Notes under the pieces: generated by a model | Told to the model about the DNA's origin: nothing | Database searches by the model: none | Seen by the model: the letters and a program-made list of their open reading frames with translations, nothing else | DNA from: CAZCSJ01 sp964501445 | GTDB lineage: Bacteria; Patescibacteriota; Minisyncoccia; Sungbacterales; HO2-52-23 | Length of the DNA stretch: 38,827 nt | Assembly (NCBI GenBank): GCA_964501445.1 | Contig: CAZCSJ010000007.1 | Span: forward strand, 1-38,827 | Reading direction: 5' to 3' | Translations under genes and position numbers: made by a program | In this document: in pieces, positions 32,933 to 38,827 of the stretch | Position numbering within the stretch: position 1 is the stretch's first letter | Layout: every line of letters begins with the position of its first letter

Positions 32933-33742
32933 CTACAGAAACGGAGTAAGTATCTCAACGCCGTCCTCGGTGACCGCAACGGTCTTTTCAAAATGCGCGG
33001 CAACACTTTTATCCGCGGTCCGAAACGTCCACTCGTCGTCGTCGAGCACGAGGCGCCAATCGCCGAGTGTCGCCATTGGTTCAATCGCAATCACCATCCC
33101 CTCACGAAGCTCCGGACCCTGTCCCTTTTTCCCATAATTTGGGATAAGCGGCTCCTCATGGAGCGCGTGTCCGACGCCGTGCCCCGCAAGGTCGCGGATG
33201 ATACCGAGTTTCTCTTTCCTGAGATGCTGTTCTATTGCCGCGCCAATGTCGCCCACATGCGCGCCCGGACGCACCTCTACAATACCAATCGCGAGCGCTT
33301 CTTTCGTTGCACGAATTAAACGCTCCGCATCTTTGGAAATATTCCCTATGCCTATCGTCACCGCCATATCCGTATAGAGTCCTTTTCGGCCACCGGCCTC
33401 CTTCGCTAAAGCTTCGGAAGGCCACTGCATCCCAATATCAAGACCTACCACATCTCCCTCTTTCAATACTTTACCGGCGCGAGGAATCGCGTGCACGACT
33501 TCATCGTTCACTGATACGCAAAGCGACGCGGGGTATGGCATACGCGTTTCCTTAATGCGATACCCCTTAAACGCAGGCGCGCCGCCTGATGCGAGAATCA
33601 GATCCTCTGCGCGCAGATCGAGCTCCGCCGCGGATATGCCGGGACGAGCGAGTGCGGCCACGTCCGCAAGAACCGCCGCAAGGCGCTTCCCTCCTTCACG
33701 AAGAACTGCGATCTCCTTATCGGTCTTTATGGATGCCGCCAT
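32933..33742 (-). CDS. map: methionine aminopeptidase
   Basis: It removes the initiator Met from nascent proteins. The 269-residue type I enzyme has all five metal ligands: Asp in VGLDIG, Asp in YTDMAV, His in GHGVGHALHEEP, Glu in AIEPMA and Glu in FEKTVAVTEDG. The ATG at 33742 lies one base after the adk stop, which fixes the start; an upstream in-frame ATG at 33781 is inside adk. It belongs to the secY-adk-map tail of the spc operon. Confidence 0.95.
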   Translation of the reverse strand: MAASIKTDKEIAVLREGGKRLAAVLADVAALARPGISAAELDLRAEDLILASGGAPAFKGYRIKETRMPYPASLCVSVNDEVVHAIPRAGKVLKEGDVVGLDIGMQWPSEALAKEAGGRKGLYTDMAVTIGIGNISKDAERLIRATKEALAIGIVEVRPGAHVGDIGAAIEQHLRKEKLGIIRDLAGHGVGHALHEEPLIPNYGKKGQGPELREGMVIAIEPMATLGDWRLVLDDDEWTFRTADKSVAAHFEKTVAVTEDGVEILTPFL

Positions 33743-33743
33743 G

Positions 33744-34367
33744 CTACGTTCGAGGCCACTTTGGACCGAGGCGATCGGCAAGCGTGTTATCTATTTCGCG
33801 CCACACCGCTTCAATTGGCTGATTGCCGTTTACATGAACGAGCCGGCGATGCTTTTTATAATACCCCGCCACGGGAAGAACATCTCTATCGAAATATGCC
33901 ATGCGGTTTTTTATGGCGCGCGGCGTGTCGTCGTGGCGCGCGCGAAGGAGGAGGCGGCGCGTCACCTCGCGCGCCGGCACGTCAAGGTAAATCGCGATTG
34001 ATTCCGGGCGGCCGTACCAACGCAATGTCTCATCCATGAGTTCGGCTTCAGGCAGGCGCCGCGGGGAACCCTCAAAGACGAGATGGCGGCGCGGGTGGTC
34101 TTTTCTAATCAAAAGCGTGAGCCATGAAAATGCGGCAAGCCACCATGGCACCAACTCTCCGCGCCTGAGGATATCGGTTACCAAGATGCTCGTGATATTT
34201 TTCTTCCCGTGCATCGCACGGAAAAAGTCGCCCGCGTAGGGGTGTTCTACCTTTCCGTGGCGCCTCAAACGAGCTTTCAAGAATTCGGCCTGAGTCCCCT
34301 TTCCGCACCCAGAGCGACCAAGGAGACAGAATGCCAACAATTTTTTTTGAGATACGGTTTTCATCAT
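33744..34367 (-). CDS. adk: adenylate kinase-family nucleotide kinase, divergent
   Basis: It transfers phosphate between ATP and a nucleoside monophosphate, most likely AMP. The 207-residue protein has the P-loop GRSGCGKGTQ (canonical GPPGAGKGTQ), GDFFRA at the NMP site, FEGSPRR where DGFPR is usual, and a C-terminal RMAYFDRDVLPVAGYY. The lid is short. Its place between secY and map supports Adk. The altered P-loop and NMP motif leave the exact substrate open. Two ATG codons (34367, 34364) are adjacent. A 130-bp hairpin element separates it from secY. Confidence 0.85.
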   Translation of the reverse strand: MMKTVSQKKLLAFCLLGRSGCGKGTQAEFLKARLRRHGKVEHPYAGDFFRAMHGKKNITSILVTDILRRGELVPWWLAAFSWLTLLIRKDHPRRHLVFEGSPRRLPEAELMDETLRWYGRPESIAIYLDVPAREVTRRLLLRARHDDTPRAIKNRMAYFDRDVLPVAGYYKKHRRLVHVNGNQPIEAVWREIDNTLADRLGPKWPRT

Positions 34368-34461
34368 CTTCTTATAATAATAACTATACCTTTTCTCTAA
34401 AGAAAGAGGGCGTCCATAGGCGTTCTGCGGAATTGTGGAGGCAATACTGCCTCGCGGGCGA

Positions 34462-34591
34462 GGAACGCTCCTTTTGAAAACACTTGGATGGTCGAGCGGC
34501 CATGGTGTCGAGCGAAGCGAGACGAGCGAGACCTTCCGTGATGAGCGAATCCTCGGTGGGGATTCGCGAAGATTTTCAAAAGGAGCGTTCC
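34462..34591. repeat. 130-bp hairpin element, copy 1 (secY-adk)
   Basis: Terminal arms ggaacgctccttttgaaaa and ttttcaaaaggagcgttcc are complementary. Inside are conserved words (gcggccatggtgtc, cgtgatgag, cgaagatttt) and a stem cgaatcc/ggattcg. It begins three bases after the secY stop on the minus strand. Copy 2 is at 37943-38072. Confidence 0.85.
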
Positions 34592-34594
34592 GAG

Positions 34595-35866
34595 TTACAC
34601 GCGTTCATATTCCCTCATCGCAAGTTGCGCCTCAATCTGCTTCATCGTCTCCAGCACCACCGACACCACAATAAGGAGCGCGGTGCCCCCGACGGTCAAC
34701 GCTCGAAGGCCGAACACCCCCTGGACTGCTAACGGCAGCACGGCAACCGCGCCAAGAAAAAGCCCCCCGGCAAGGGTAATCCGATTCAACAGGTGAGCGA
34801 GAAACTCTGCGGTCGGCCGTCCCGGACGGATACCCAAAATAAATCCACCCTGCTTCTGAACGTTGTCGGCAATGGCCTTGGGGTCAAATGTCACGGCCGT
34901 GTAAAAATAGGTGAAGAGAAATACGAGAATGAAATAGACAACCCCGTATATCCATTGGTTATTGAAAAGCTGCACCAGTACCCGCGCCGCGTTCTGGAGA
35001 ATAGGGTTGGGCAGACCCGCGAGAAAACTCCCGATAAGCCCGGGGAAAAGGATAAGAGAGATCGCAAAGATGATGGGAATCACACCCGCCTGATTCACGC
35101 GCAGCGGCAGATGCGTGGACACCCCGCCATATACTCGATTTCCGCGGATGCGCTTGGCATAGGACACCGGAACATTTCGCTGGCCTTCCGAGATGAATAC
35201 CACGCCCGCGATCACGGCAAGCGCCACCGCAAGGAACGCGAGGTAGCTTGGGATTTGATCCGGAGTAAACGTAAAAATCGTCTGCTGGAGCGACCGCGGA
35301 ATTCCGGCAACGATACCGGCAAAAATCATGAGCGACACCCCATTCCCCAACCCTTTTTCCGTGATAAGCTCCCCGAGCCACATGAGGAAAAGCGATCCTG
35401 CGGTCGCGATCACCATACTCGTGACATACCCCATGAGATCAAGGGGCGGAAGGACTTGCTGGCGCACCAACAGCACCAAAAGCCCGTAGGACTGGAGAAG
35501 TGCCAAGGGCACGGTGAGGAGCCGCGCGTACTGATTGAAGCGGGCGCGTCCTGCCTCACCCTCTTCCTGATACATCTCTTTGAAGCGCGGCACGATCATT
35601 GTCATCAATTGCATAATGATGGACGCCGTGATGTAGGGCCCCACGCCGAGCATCGCAATTGAAAGATTCTCCAACACCCCTCCGGAAAAAATATTGAGAA
35701 GGCCGAAAAATTGATTCCCGGAAAGGAACGACTGCAAACGCGTAGGATCAACGCCCGGAATCGGGATTGCGGCCGCCACCCGAAACACCACGAGCATCGC
35801 CACAATAAAAAACACTTTTCTGCGAAGATCCGGGATGGTGAAAAGGAGAGAGAGTTTGTGGAACAT
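34595..35866 (-). CDS. secY: protein translocase subunit SecY
   Basis: The pore of the Sec translocon, in the inner membrane. The 423-residue protein has ten predicted helices, with the plug-region signature IPIPGVDPTRL, the family patterns GVGPYITASIIMQL and ITEKGLGNGVSLMIFAGI, and the C-terminal NVQKQGGFILGIRPGRPT. The ATG at 35866 gives the standard MFHKLSLLFTIPDLRRK start; codons upstream (MILSEAN) are module sequence. It is led by module 1 of the AT hairpin family, without a Shine-Dalgarno sequence. It is followed by the 130-bp element. Confidence 0.96.
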   Translation of the reverse strand: MFHKLSLLFTIPDLRRKVFFIVAMLVVFRVAAAIPIPGVDPTRLQSFLSGNQFFGLLNIFSGGVLENLSIAMLGVGPYITASIIMQLMTMIVPRFKEMYQEEGEAGRARFNQYARLLTVPLALLQSYGLLVLLVRQQVLPPLDLMGYVTSMVIATAGSLFLMWLGELITEKGLGNGVSLMIFAGIVAGIPRSLQQTIFTFTPDQIPSYLAFLAVALAVIAGVVFISEGQRNVPVSYAKRIRGNRVYGGVSTHLPLRVNQAGVIPIIFAISLILFPGLIGSFLAGLPNPILQNAARVLVQLFNNQWIYGVVYFILVFLFTYFYTAVTFDPKAIADNVQKQGGFILGIRPGRPTAEFLAHLLNRITLAGGLFLGAVAVLPLAVQGVFGLRALTVGGTALLIVVSVVLETMKQIEAQLAMREYERV

Positions 35867-35999
35867 GTTCGCTTCGCTTAAAATCAAAAATTAAAAATAA
35901 AAATGCAAAATGGAGGTGTCGCTTCGCGACCATGTAAAACCCCTCTTATTTTTACATTTTGATTTGTCATTTTGATATTTACTCTTTGCTTTTTAATTT
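35867..35999. repeat. AT hairpin module 1 (rplO-secY)
   Basis: On the minus strand: the final codons and stop of rplO (aaattaaaaagcaaagagta), an A-rich arm, a small hairpin gtcgc-gaa-gcgac (35918-35930), a T-rich arm, then aagcgaagcgaac-ATG of secY. The segment aaatgcaaaatggaggtgtc through cgcttcgcgaccatgtaaaa is identical in module 3 (38739-38827). Confidence 0.85.
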
Positions 36000-36398
36000 C
36001 TGCGCTGCGGATTCGGAAAACATCACGTCTTTGAAAACCAGTTTCTTTTTCAGCTCTCCCCTCCCAAGCACTTTCACCTTCGGCAGCCGCCCTTTCATCA
36101 TACGAATGAGTCCTTTTGCGCGCAATGTCGCGGGCGACACCGTGTCTCCAATCGCAAACTTCGCATCAATATCTCCGAGATTCACGACCGCGGGACGCGA
36201 CTGAAATGAGGTAAATTTATACCCGCGGAGCTTCGGGATTTTTTTAAGAAGCTCGCGCTCCGGCGGACGGTATTTACCCCCCGCCCGCGCGCCAAGGCCC
36301 TTAATCCCGCGGCCCGAATACCGTCCGCGTTTGCCCCCGCGGCCTATGCGGCGGGCTGTTTTTTGTTTTGTATTGCGACGGAGATTGTGGAATTGCAT
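35979..36398 (-). CDS. rplO: 50S ribosomal protein uL15
   Basis: A 139-residue uL15 that binds 23S rRNA late in assembly. It has the basic glycine-rich N-terminus (IGRGGKRGRYSGRGIKGLGAR), the middle PPERELLKKIPKLRGYKF and the C-terminal globular part. The ATG at 36398 starts MQFHNLRRN; the 14 upstream codons are module sequence. The last residues KLKSKE and the stop are coded by module 1, and rpsE ends with the same residues from module 2. rpmD is absent between rpsE and rplO. Confidence 0.95.
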   Translation of the reverse strand: MQFHNLRRNTKQKTARRIGRGGKRGRYSGRGIKGLGARAGGKYRPPERELLKKIPKLRGYKFTSFQSRPAVVNLGDIDAKFAIGDTVSPATLRAKGLIRMMKGRLPKVKVLGRGELKKKLVFKDVMFSESAAQKLKSKE

Positions 36399-36540
36399 GT
36401 TCGCTTCGCTCAATAGTAAATAGTAAAACGCAAAATGCAAAAATGCGGTGTCCCGACGCGGCCGGGACGATTGAAAAATTCCATTCTTCTTTTTGATTTT
36501 TGATATGTCATTTTGATATTTACTCTTTGCTTTTTAATTT
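36399..36540. repeat. AT hairpin module 2 (rpsE-rplO)
   Basis: It has the same layout as module 1: rpsE tail and stop, A-rich arm, hairpin, T-rich arm, then gagcgaagcgaac-ATG of rplO. The hairpin differs (gtcccg/cgggac, 36450-36468). The 39 bases at the rpsE end match module 1 with one mismatch. Confidence 0.85.
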
Positions 36541-37002
36541 TTTCAGCGCCTCAAGCGTCGCCCGGGCGTTATTGAGTTTATTGGGCGTCCGACCGAGTAT
36601 CTTTGCGGTCAAACTCTTGATACCCGCAAGGTCCGCAATAACGCGTATCGGTCCGCCCACGACAAGCCCCCGCCCTTCACGCGCGGGTTTGAGTATCACC
36701 CATGCGGCGCCGTACGTTGCTTCCACCTCATGCGAAATGGTATGTGCCGCGGTGAGAGGAACCGACACGATCCGTTTTTTTGCCGCGAGTGCCGCCTTCT
36801 GCATCGCGGATGACACGTCCGCACCCTTGCCCATGCCCACGCCCACGCGCCCCTTCCGATCGCCCACGACCACCGCCACACGGAAACTAAAGCGGCGTCC
36901 GCCTTTGACCACCCGCGCGGTGCGGCGCACATCCAAAACCTTCTGGTCAAATTCTGACCGCTCACGAGGCATTCCATGATGTCCTGTTCTCCGTCGTATC
37001 AT
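36520..37002 (-). CDS. rpsE: 30S ribosomal protein uS5
   Basis: A 160-residue uS5, needed for mRNA entry and decoding fidelity. It has the dsRNA-binding domain (EFDQKVLDVRRTARVVKGGRRFSF, then VVVGDRKGRVGVGMGKGADV) and the C-terminal GGPIRVIADLAGIKSLTAKILGR. The ATG at 37002 lies four bases after the rplR stop; an ATG at 36972 is an alternative. The end KLKSKE comes from module 2. Confidence 0.95.
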   Translation of the reverse strand: MIRRRTGHHGMPRERSEFDQKVLDVRRTARVVKGGRRFSFRVAVVVGDRKGRVGVGMGKGADVSSAMQKAALAAKKRIVSVPLTAAHTISHEVEATYGAAWVILKPAREGRGLVVGGPIRVIADLAGIKSLTAKILGRTPNKLNNARATLEALKKLKSKE

Positions 37003-37006
37003 ATGA

Positions 37007-37360
37007 TTAAAATTCTAATCCCCCTTTACGCGCGTGTTCGGCGAGCGCCTGCACCGCTCCGTGATAGGCGTATCCGCCGCGATCAAACACCACCCGTGTA
37101 ATCTTTTTCTCTGCGGCGCGCTTGGCAATGAGGGCGCCTACCGCCGCCGCGCGGAGAGTGGCACTGCCGCTCTTTTTCCCCTCAAGCTCCCGATCGCTTG
37201 CCGCAGCGAGCGTTACTCCGCGCGTATCATCAATAATCTGCGCCAAAAGATGCCTGTGGGATCGAAACACCGAAAGCCGCGGACACGCAGAACTCCCCCG
37301 CAGTACTGCCCGAATCCTTTTATGGCGAATGATTCGTTTTTCTCGTCTTTTACCTTGCAC
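37007..37360 (-). CDS. rplR: 50S ribosomal protein uL18
   Basis: A 117-residue uL18 that binds 5S rRNA. It has the basic N-terminus (GKRREKRIIRHKRIRAVLRG), RLSVFRSHRHLLAQIIDD, then a Lys/Arg-rich middle and VVFDRGGYAYHGAVQALAEHARKGGLEF. The start codon is GTG at 37360. A 19-base AT palindrome-like spacer (37361-37379) separates it from rplF. Confidence 0.95.
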   Translation of the reverse strand: MQGKRREKRIIRHKRIRAVLRGSSACPRLSVFRSHRHLLAQIIDDTRGVTLAAASDRELEGKKSGSATLRAAAVGALIAKRAAEKKITRVVFDRGGYAYHGAVQALAEHARKGGLEF

Positions 37361-37379
37361 GATAATAATTAATTATTAA

Positions 37380-37925
37380 TTACCCCGCGCCGACCGCCTT
37401 CTTCCCCGCCTTTCTGCGGATGACCTCCCCTGCGTATCGCATGCCTTTTCCTTTATACGGCTCCGGGGGTTTCAGTTTGCGCAAAGACGCGGCAACGCGA
37501 CCCACTACCTCTTTATCCGTTCCCGAAACGGTAATCATGTTTTTTTCAACACCAAACGCAATGCCCGAAGGCGCCTCAAACCGCACCGGATGGGAAAATC
37601 CGAGCGCGAGCGTGAGGGCCGACTGCCCATCTGCGGCAACACGGTATCCGATACCTTCAAGAATTAACTTTTTTTGAAACCCTTCCGATACCCCCTCTAC
37701 CATATTGGCGAGAAGCGAACGGGTCAACCCCCAGAGCGCGGGCGTCTTTTTTCCTTTGCGCGCCGGCGCGACAATAATGCTGCCTTCCTCCACACGCACC
37801 GCGATGTCGGGATGGGCGCTTCGGATGAGTTCTCCCTTGGGGCCTTTTACGGTAACCGAATTCCCAGAGACCGTCACGGTCACGCCCTGGGGAATCACAA
37901 TGGGTTGTTTTCCGATTCTACTCAT
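37380..37925 (-). CDS. rplF: 50S ribosomal protein uL6
   Basis: A 181-residue uL6 of the factor-binding region. It starts MSRIGKQPIVIPQGV, and the second domain has LILEGIGYRVAADGQ and PPEPYKGKGMRYAGEVIRRKAGKK. The ATG at 37925 is the family start. A longer frame (from 37982) begins inside the 130-bp element with ATGGCCGC and adds 19 residues (MAARPPSVFKRSF...). That extension is unlikely, though the element does place an AAAGGAG about 22 bases before the true start, too far for a normal Shine-Dalgarno site. Confidence 0.96.
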   Translation of the reverse strand: MSRIGKQPIVIPQGVTVTVSGNSVTVKGPKGELIRSAHPDIAVRVEEGSIIVAPARKGKKTPALWGLTRSLLANMVEGVSEGFQKKLILEGIGYRVAADGQSALTLALGFSHPVRFEAPSGIAFGVEKNMITVSGTDKEVVGRVAASLRKLKPPEPYKGKGMRYAGEVIRRKAGKKAVGAG

Positions 37926-37942
37926 ACTATGTAGAGGTACGA

Positions 37943-38072
37943 GGAAACTCCTTTTGAAAACACTGGGAGGCCGAGCGGCCATGGTGTCCCGCTTTTAGCG
38001 GGACGAGCGAGGCCGACCCGTGATGAGTCCCGCCACGGTGGGGCGGGACGAAGATTTTCAAAAGGAGTTTCC
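37943..38072. repeat. 130-bp hairpin element, copy 2 (rpsH-rplF)
   Basis: Terminal arms ggaaactccttttgaaaa and ttttcaaaaggagtttcc. Internal stems gtcccgct/agcgggac and tcccgcc/ggcggga replace the stems of copy 1, while the linking words (gagcggccatggtgtc, cgtgatgag, cgaagatttt) are kept. Total length equals copy 1. Confidence 0.85.
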
Positions 38073-38081
38073 GAGTCCCCA

Positions 38082-38468
38082 TTACCACACTTCCGCAATT
38101 ATCTGTCCCCCAACCTTTTCTTTCTTTGCCTCCTCCATGCTCATCATACCCTTCGGGGTGGAAAGAATCACCACGCCGCCGCGCGGGGATTTTTTCAATG
38201 TTCGGTAGCCGCAATACAGCCGGCGACTCGGTTTTGATAACATCTTCACCCCACGAATCGGCGCCCCAGAGTCTCTGGAAGCAAACGCGACTTCAAGCAC
38301 CCGCTTCCCTTTCTTCCCCTTGCGGGTGACGAGAGAAAGTATGCCCGCGCGTTCAAGGACTTTGGCTATTTCGTGTTTCAATTGAGAATAGGGAAGAACC
38401 ACGGTCTCGTGCCCGGCCCGCGCCGCATTCTTTAATCGTATGAACATGTCGGAAATGGGATCGGTCAT
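38082..38468 (-). CDS. rpsH: 30S ribosomal protein uS8
   Basis: A 128-residue uS8 that binds the central domain of 16S rRNA and often represses the spc operon. It starts MTDPISDMFIRLKNAARAGH and ends with KSPRGGVVILSTPKGMMSMEEAKK and GGQIIAEVW, the conserved C-terminal rRNA-binding part. It follows rpsN after an AT-rich spacer with repeated gttaatgag/ctcattaac words (38469-38552). Confidence 0.96.
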   Translation of the reverse strand: MTDPISDMFIRLKNAARAGHETVVLPYSQLKHEIAKVLERAGILSLVTRKGKKGKRVLEVAFASRDSGAPIRGVKMLSKPSRRLYCGYRTLKKSPRGGVVILSTPKGMMSMEEAKKEKVGGQIIAEVW

Positions 38469-38552
38469 ACTATGTTTAATCAGTTAATGAGTTTAATGAG
38501 TTTTGAGTTATATAAAAACGGATTAAACTCAAGCGAAGCGTAACTCATTAAC
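38469..38552. repeat. GTTAATGAG-type inverted repeat between rpsN and rpsH
   Basis: Words gttaatgagt and actcattaac occur in both orientations around a gcttcgctt core. Similar wording occurs in the enlarged part of RNase P RNA (taatgagttact). Confidence 0.55.
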
Positions 38553-38738
38553 TCACCAACTACTTTTAGTAACTCCCGGGATCTCTCCGCGATTAGCAAG
38601 TTCCCGAAAACAAATCCTGCACAAATCAAAATCGCGCATATACCCGTGCTTGCGGCCGCAGCGAAAGCAGCGCCGTACGACACGGGACTTGAATTTCGGT
38701 TTTCGCAACGCGCGCGCAATGACGGATTTTTTTGCCAT
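38553..38738 (-). CDS. rpsN: 30S ribosomal protein uS14, zinc-binding form
   Basis: A 61-residue uS14 of the C+ type. CFRCG and CRICFRELA provide four zinc cysteines, in the standard short form used by many Gram-positive and CPR lineages. It ends GEIPGVTKSSW. The leader is module 3 (38739-38827) with gcgaagcgaact before ATG. It is the most upstream gene of the spc cluster in this window; rplE is expected just beyond the right edge. Confidence 0.96.
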   Translation of the reverse strand: MAKKSVIARALRKPKFKSRVVRRCFRCGRKHGYMRDFDLCRICFRELANRGEIPGVTKSSW

Positions 38739-38827
38739 AGTTCGCTTCGCTTAAAATCAAATAGTAAAAATCAAAATGCAAAATGGAGGTGTCGCTTCGC
38801 GACCATGTAAAAACCCTCTTATTTTTA
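38739..38827. repeat. AT hairpin module 3 (leader of rpsN, cut by the window end)
   Basis: Same sequence as module 1 over most of its length, including the hairpin gtcgc/gcgac (38791-38803) and aagcgaagcgaac next to the start codon. The upstream part is outside the window. Confidence 0.85.

Noticed and set aside
35867..35887. SecY start at 35887 (MILSEAN)
   Set aside because: The seven residues come from the junction module; the same SEAN string precedes uL15, and the family start is MFHKL.
37926..37982. N-terminal extension of uL6 from the ATG at 37982
   Set aside because: uL6 proteins start MSRIGK, and the extension is repeat sequence shared with a copy that precedes no uL6.
1..38827. Alternative genetic code (TGA as Gly, as in Gracilibacteria or Absconditabacteria)
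   Set aside because: TGA ends murJ, ruvX, mazF, ndh and rpsN at sensible positions, and no gene has internal TGA codons.

Overview
The window reads as a chromosome segment of a Candidate Phyla Radiation bacterium (Patescibacteria, most like Paceibacteria/Parcubacteria; the rank below that is a guess). The reasons are the short, divergent housekeeping proteins, a spc ribosomal operon without rpmD (uL30) between rpsE and rplO, a threonyl-tRNA synthetase without the N-terminal TGS domain, a DUF5667-type secreted protein, and a giant surface protein with phage-tail-fibre-like repeats. TGA is used as an ordinary stop (murJ, ruvX, mazF, ndh, rpsN), so the genetic code is standard. Two runs of exactly 100 N (15997-16096, 19894-19993) are scaffold gaps inside one giant gene.

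Layout. 1-8772: rnhB (-), dnaE (+), a PaaX/Cas2-like regulator flanked by palindromes (+), thrS (+), a DUF5667 protein (+), miaA (+), an FtsB/DivIC-like protein (-) and a 36-residue membrane peptide (+). 8769-14894 (-): an O-antigen-ligase/TPR protein, murJ and lepA, with murJ and lepA overlapping by ATGA. 15056-15587 (+): a MazEF-like pair. 15589-23765 (-): a giant HTH-TM-surface protein with a beta propeller and an S74 chaperone domain. 23766-24539: an AT-rich regulatory or origin-like region with repeated GTATCSGATAC-type boxes and two perfect DnaA boxes. 24540-25415: a MerR-like HTH gene and RNase P RNA. 25416-28224 (-): rnhA, a PD-(D/E)XK nuclease, a four-helix-bundle gene and pgk. 28249-29490 (+): a type II NADH dehydrogenase. 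29734-33742 (-): tpiA, galT, a GT2 glycosyltransferase, ruvX and map. 33744-38738 (-): adk, secY, rplO, rpsE, rplR, rplF, rpsH and rpsN, the spc operon read right to left.

The most striking property is not one gene. It is a dense set of palindromic and hairpin repeat families that fill gene junctions and also sit in frame inside essential genes. RNase HII carries several repeat-derived insertions, including a perfect 38-bp palindrome; LepA carries three; MurJ carries two tandem palindromes read in different frames; TpiA carries one; the giant surface protein several; RNase P RNA appears to carry one. In the ribosomal operon an AT-rich hairpin module supplies the C-terminal codons and stop of the upstream gene and the leader of the downstream gene. 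A separate 130-bp element occurs twice with stems that differ by paired changes. This resembles the in-frame palindromic elements of Rickettsia in outcome, but the families look unrelated.

Main limits: no alignment, folding or database search could be run. Protein family calls come from motifs, repeat families from reading the sequence by eye, and promoter calls from matches to the sigma-70 consensus.
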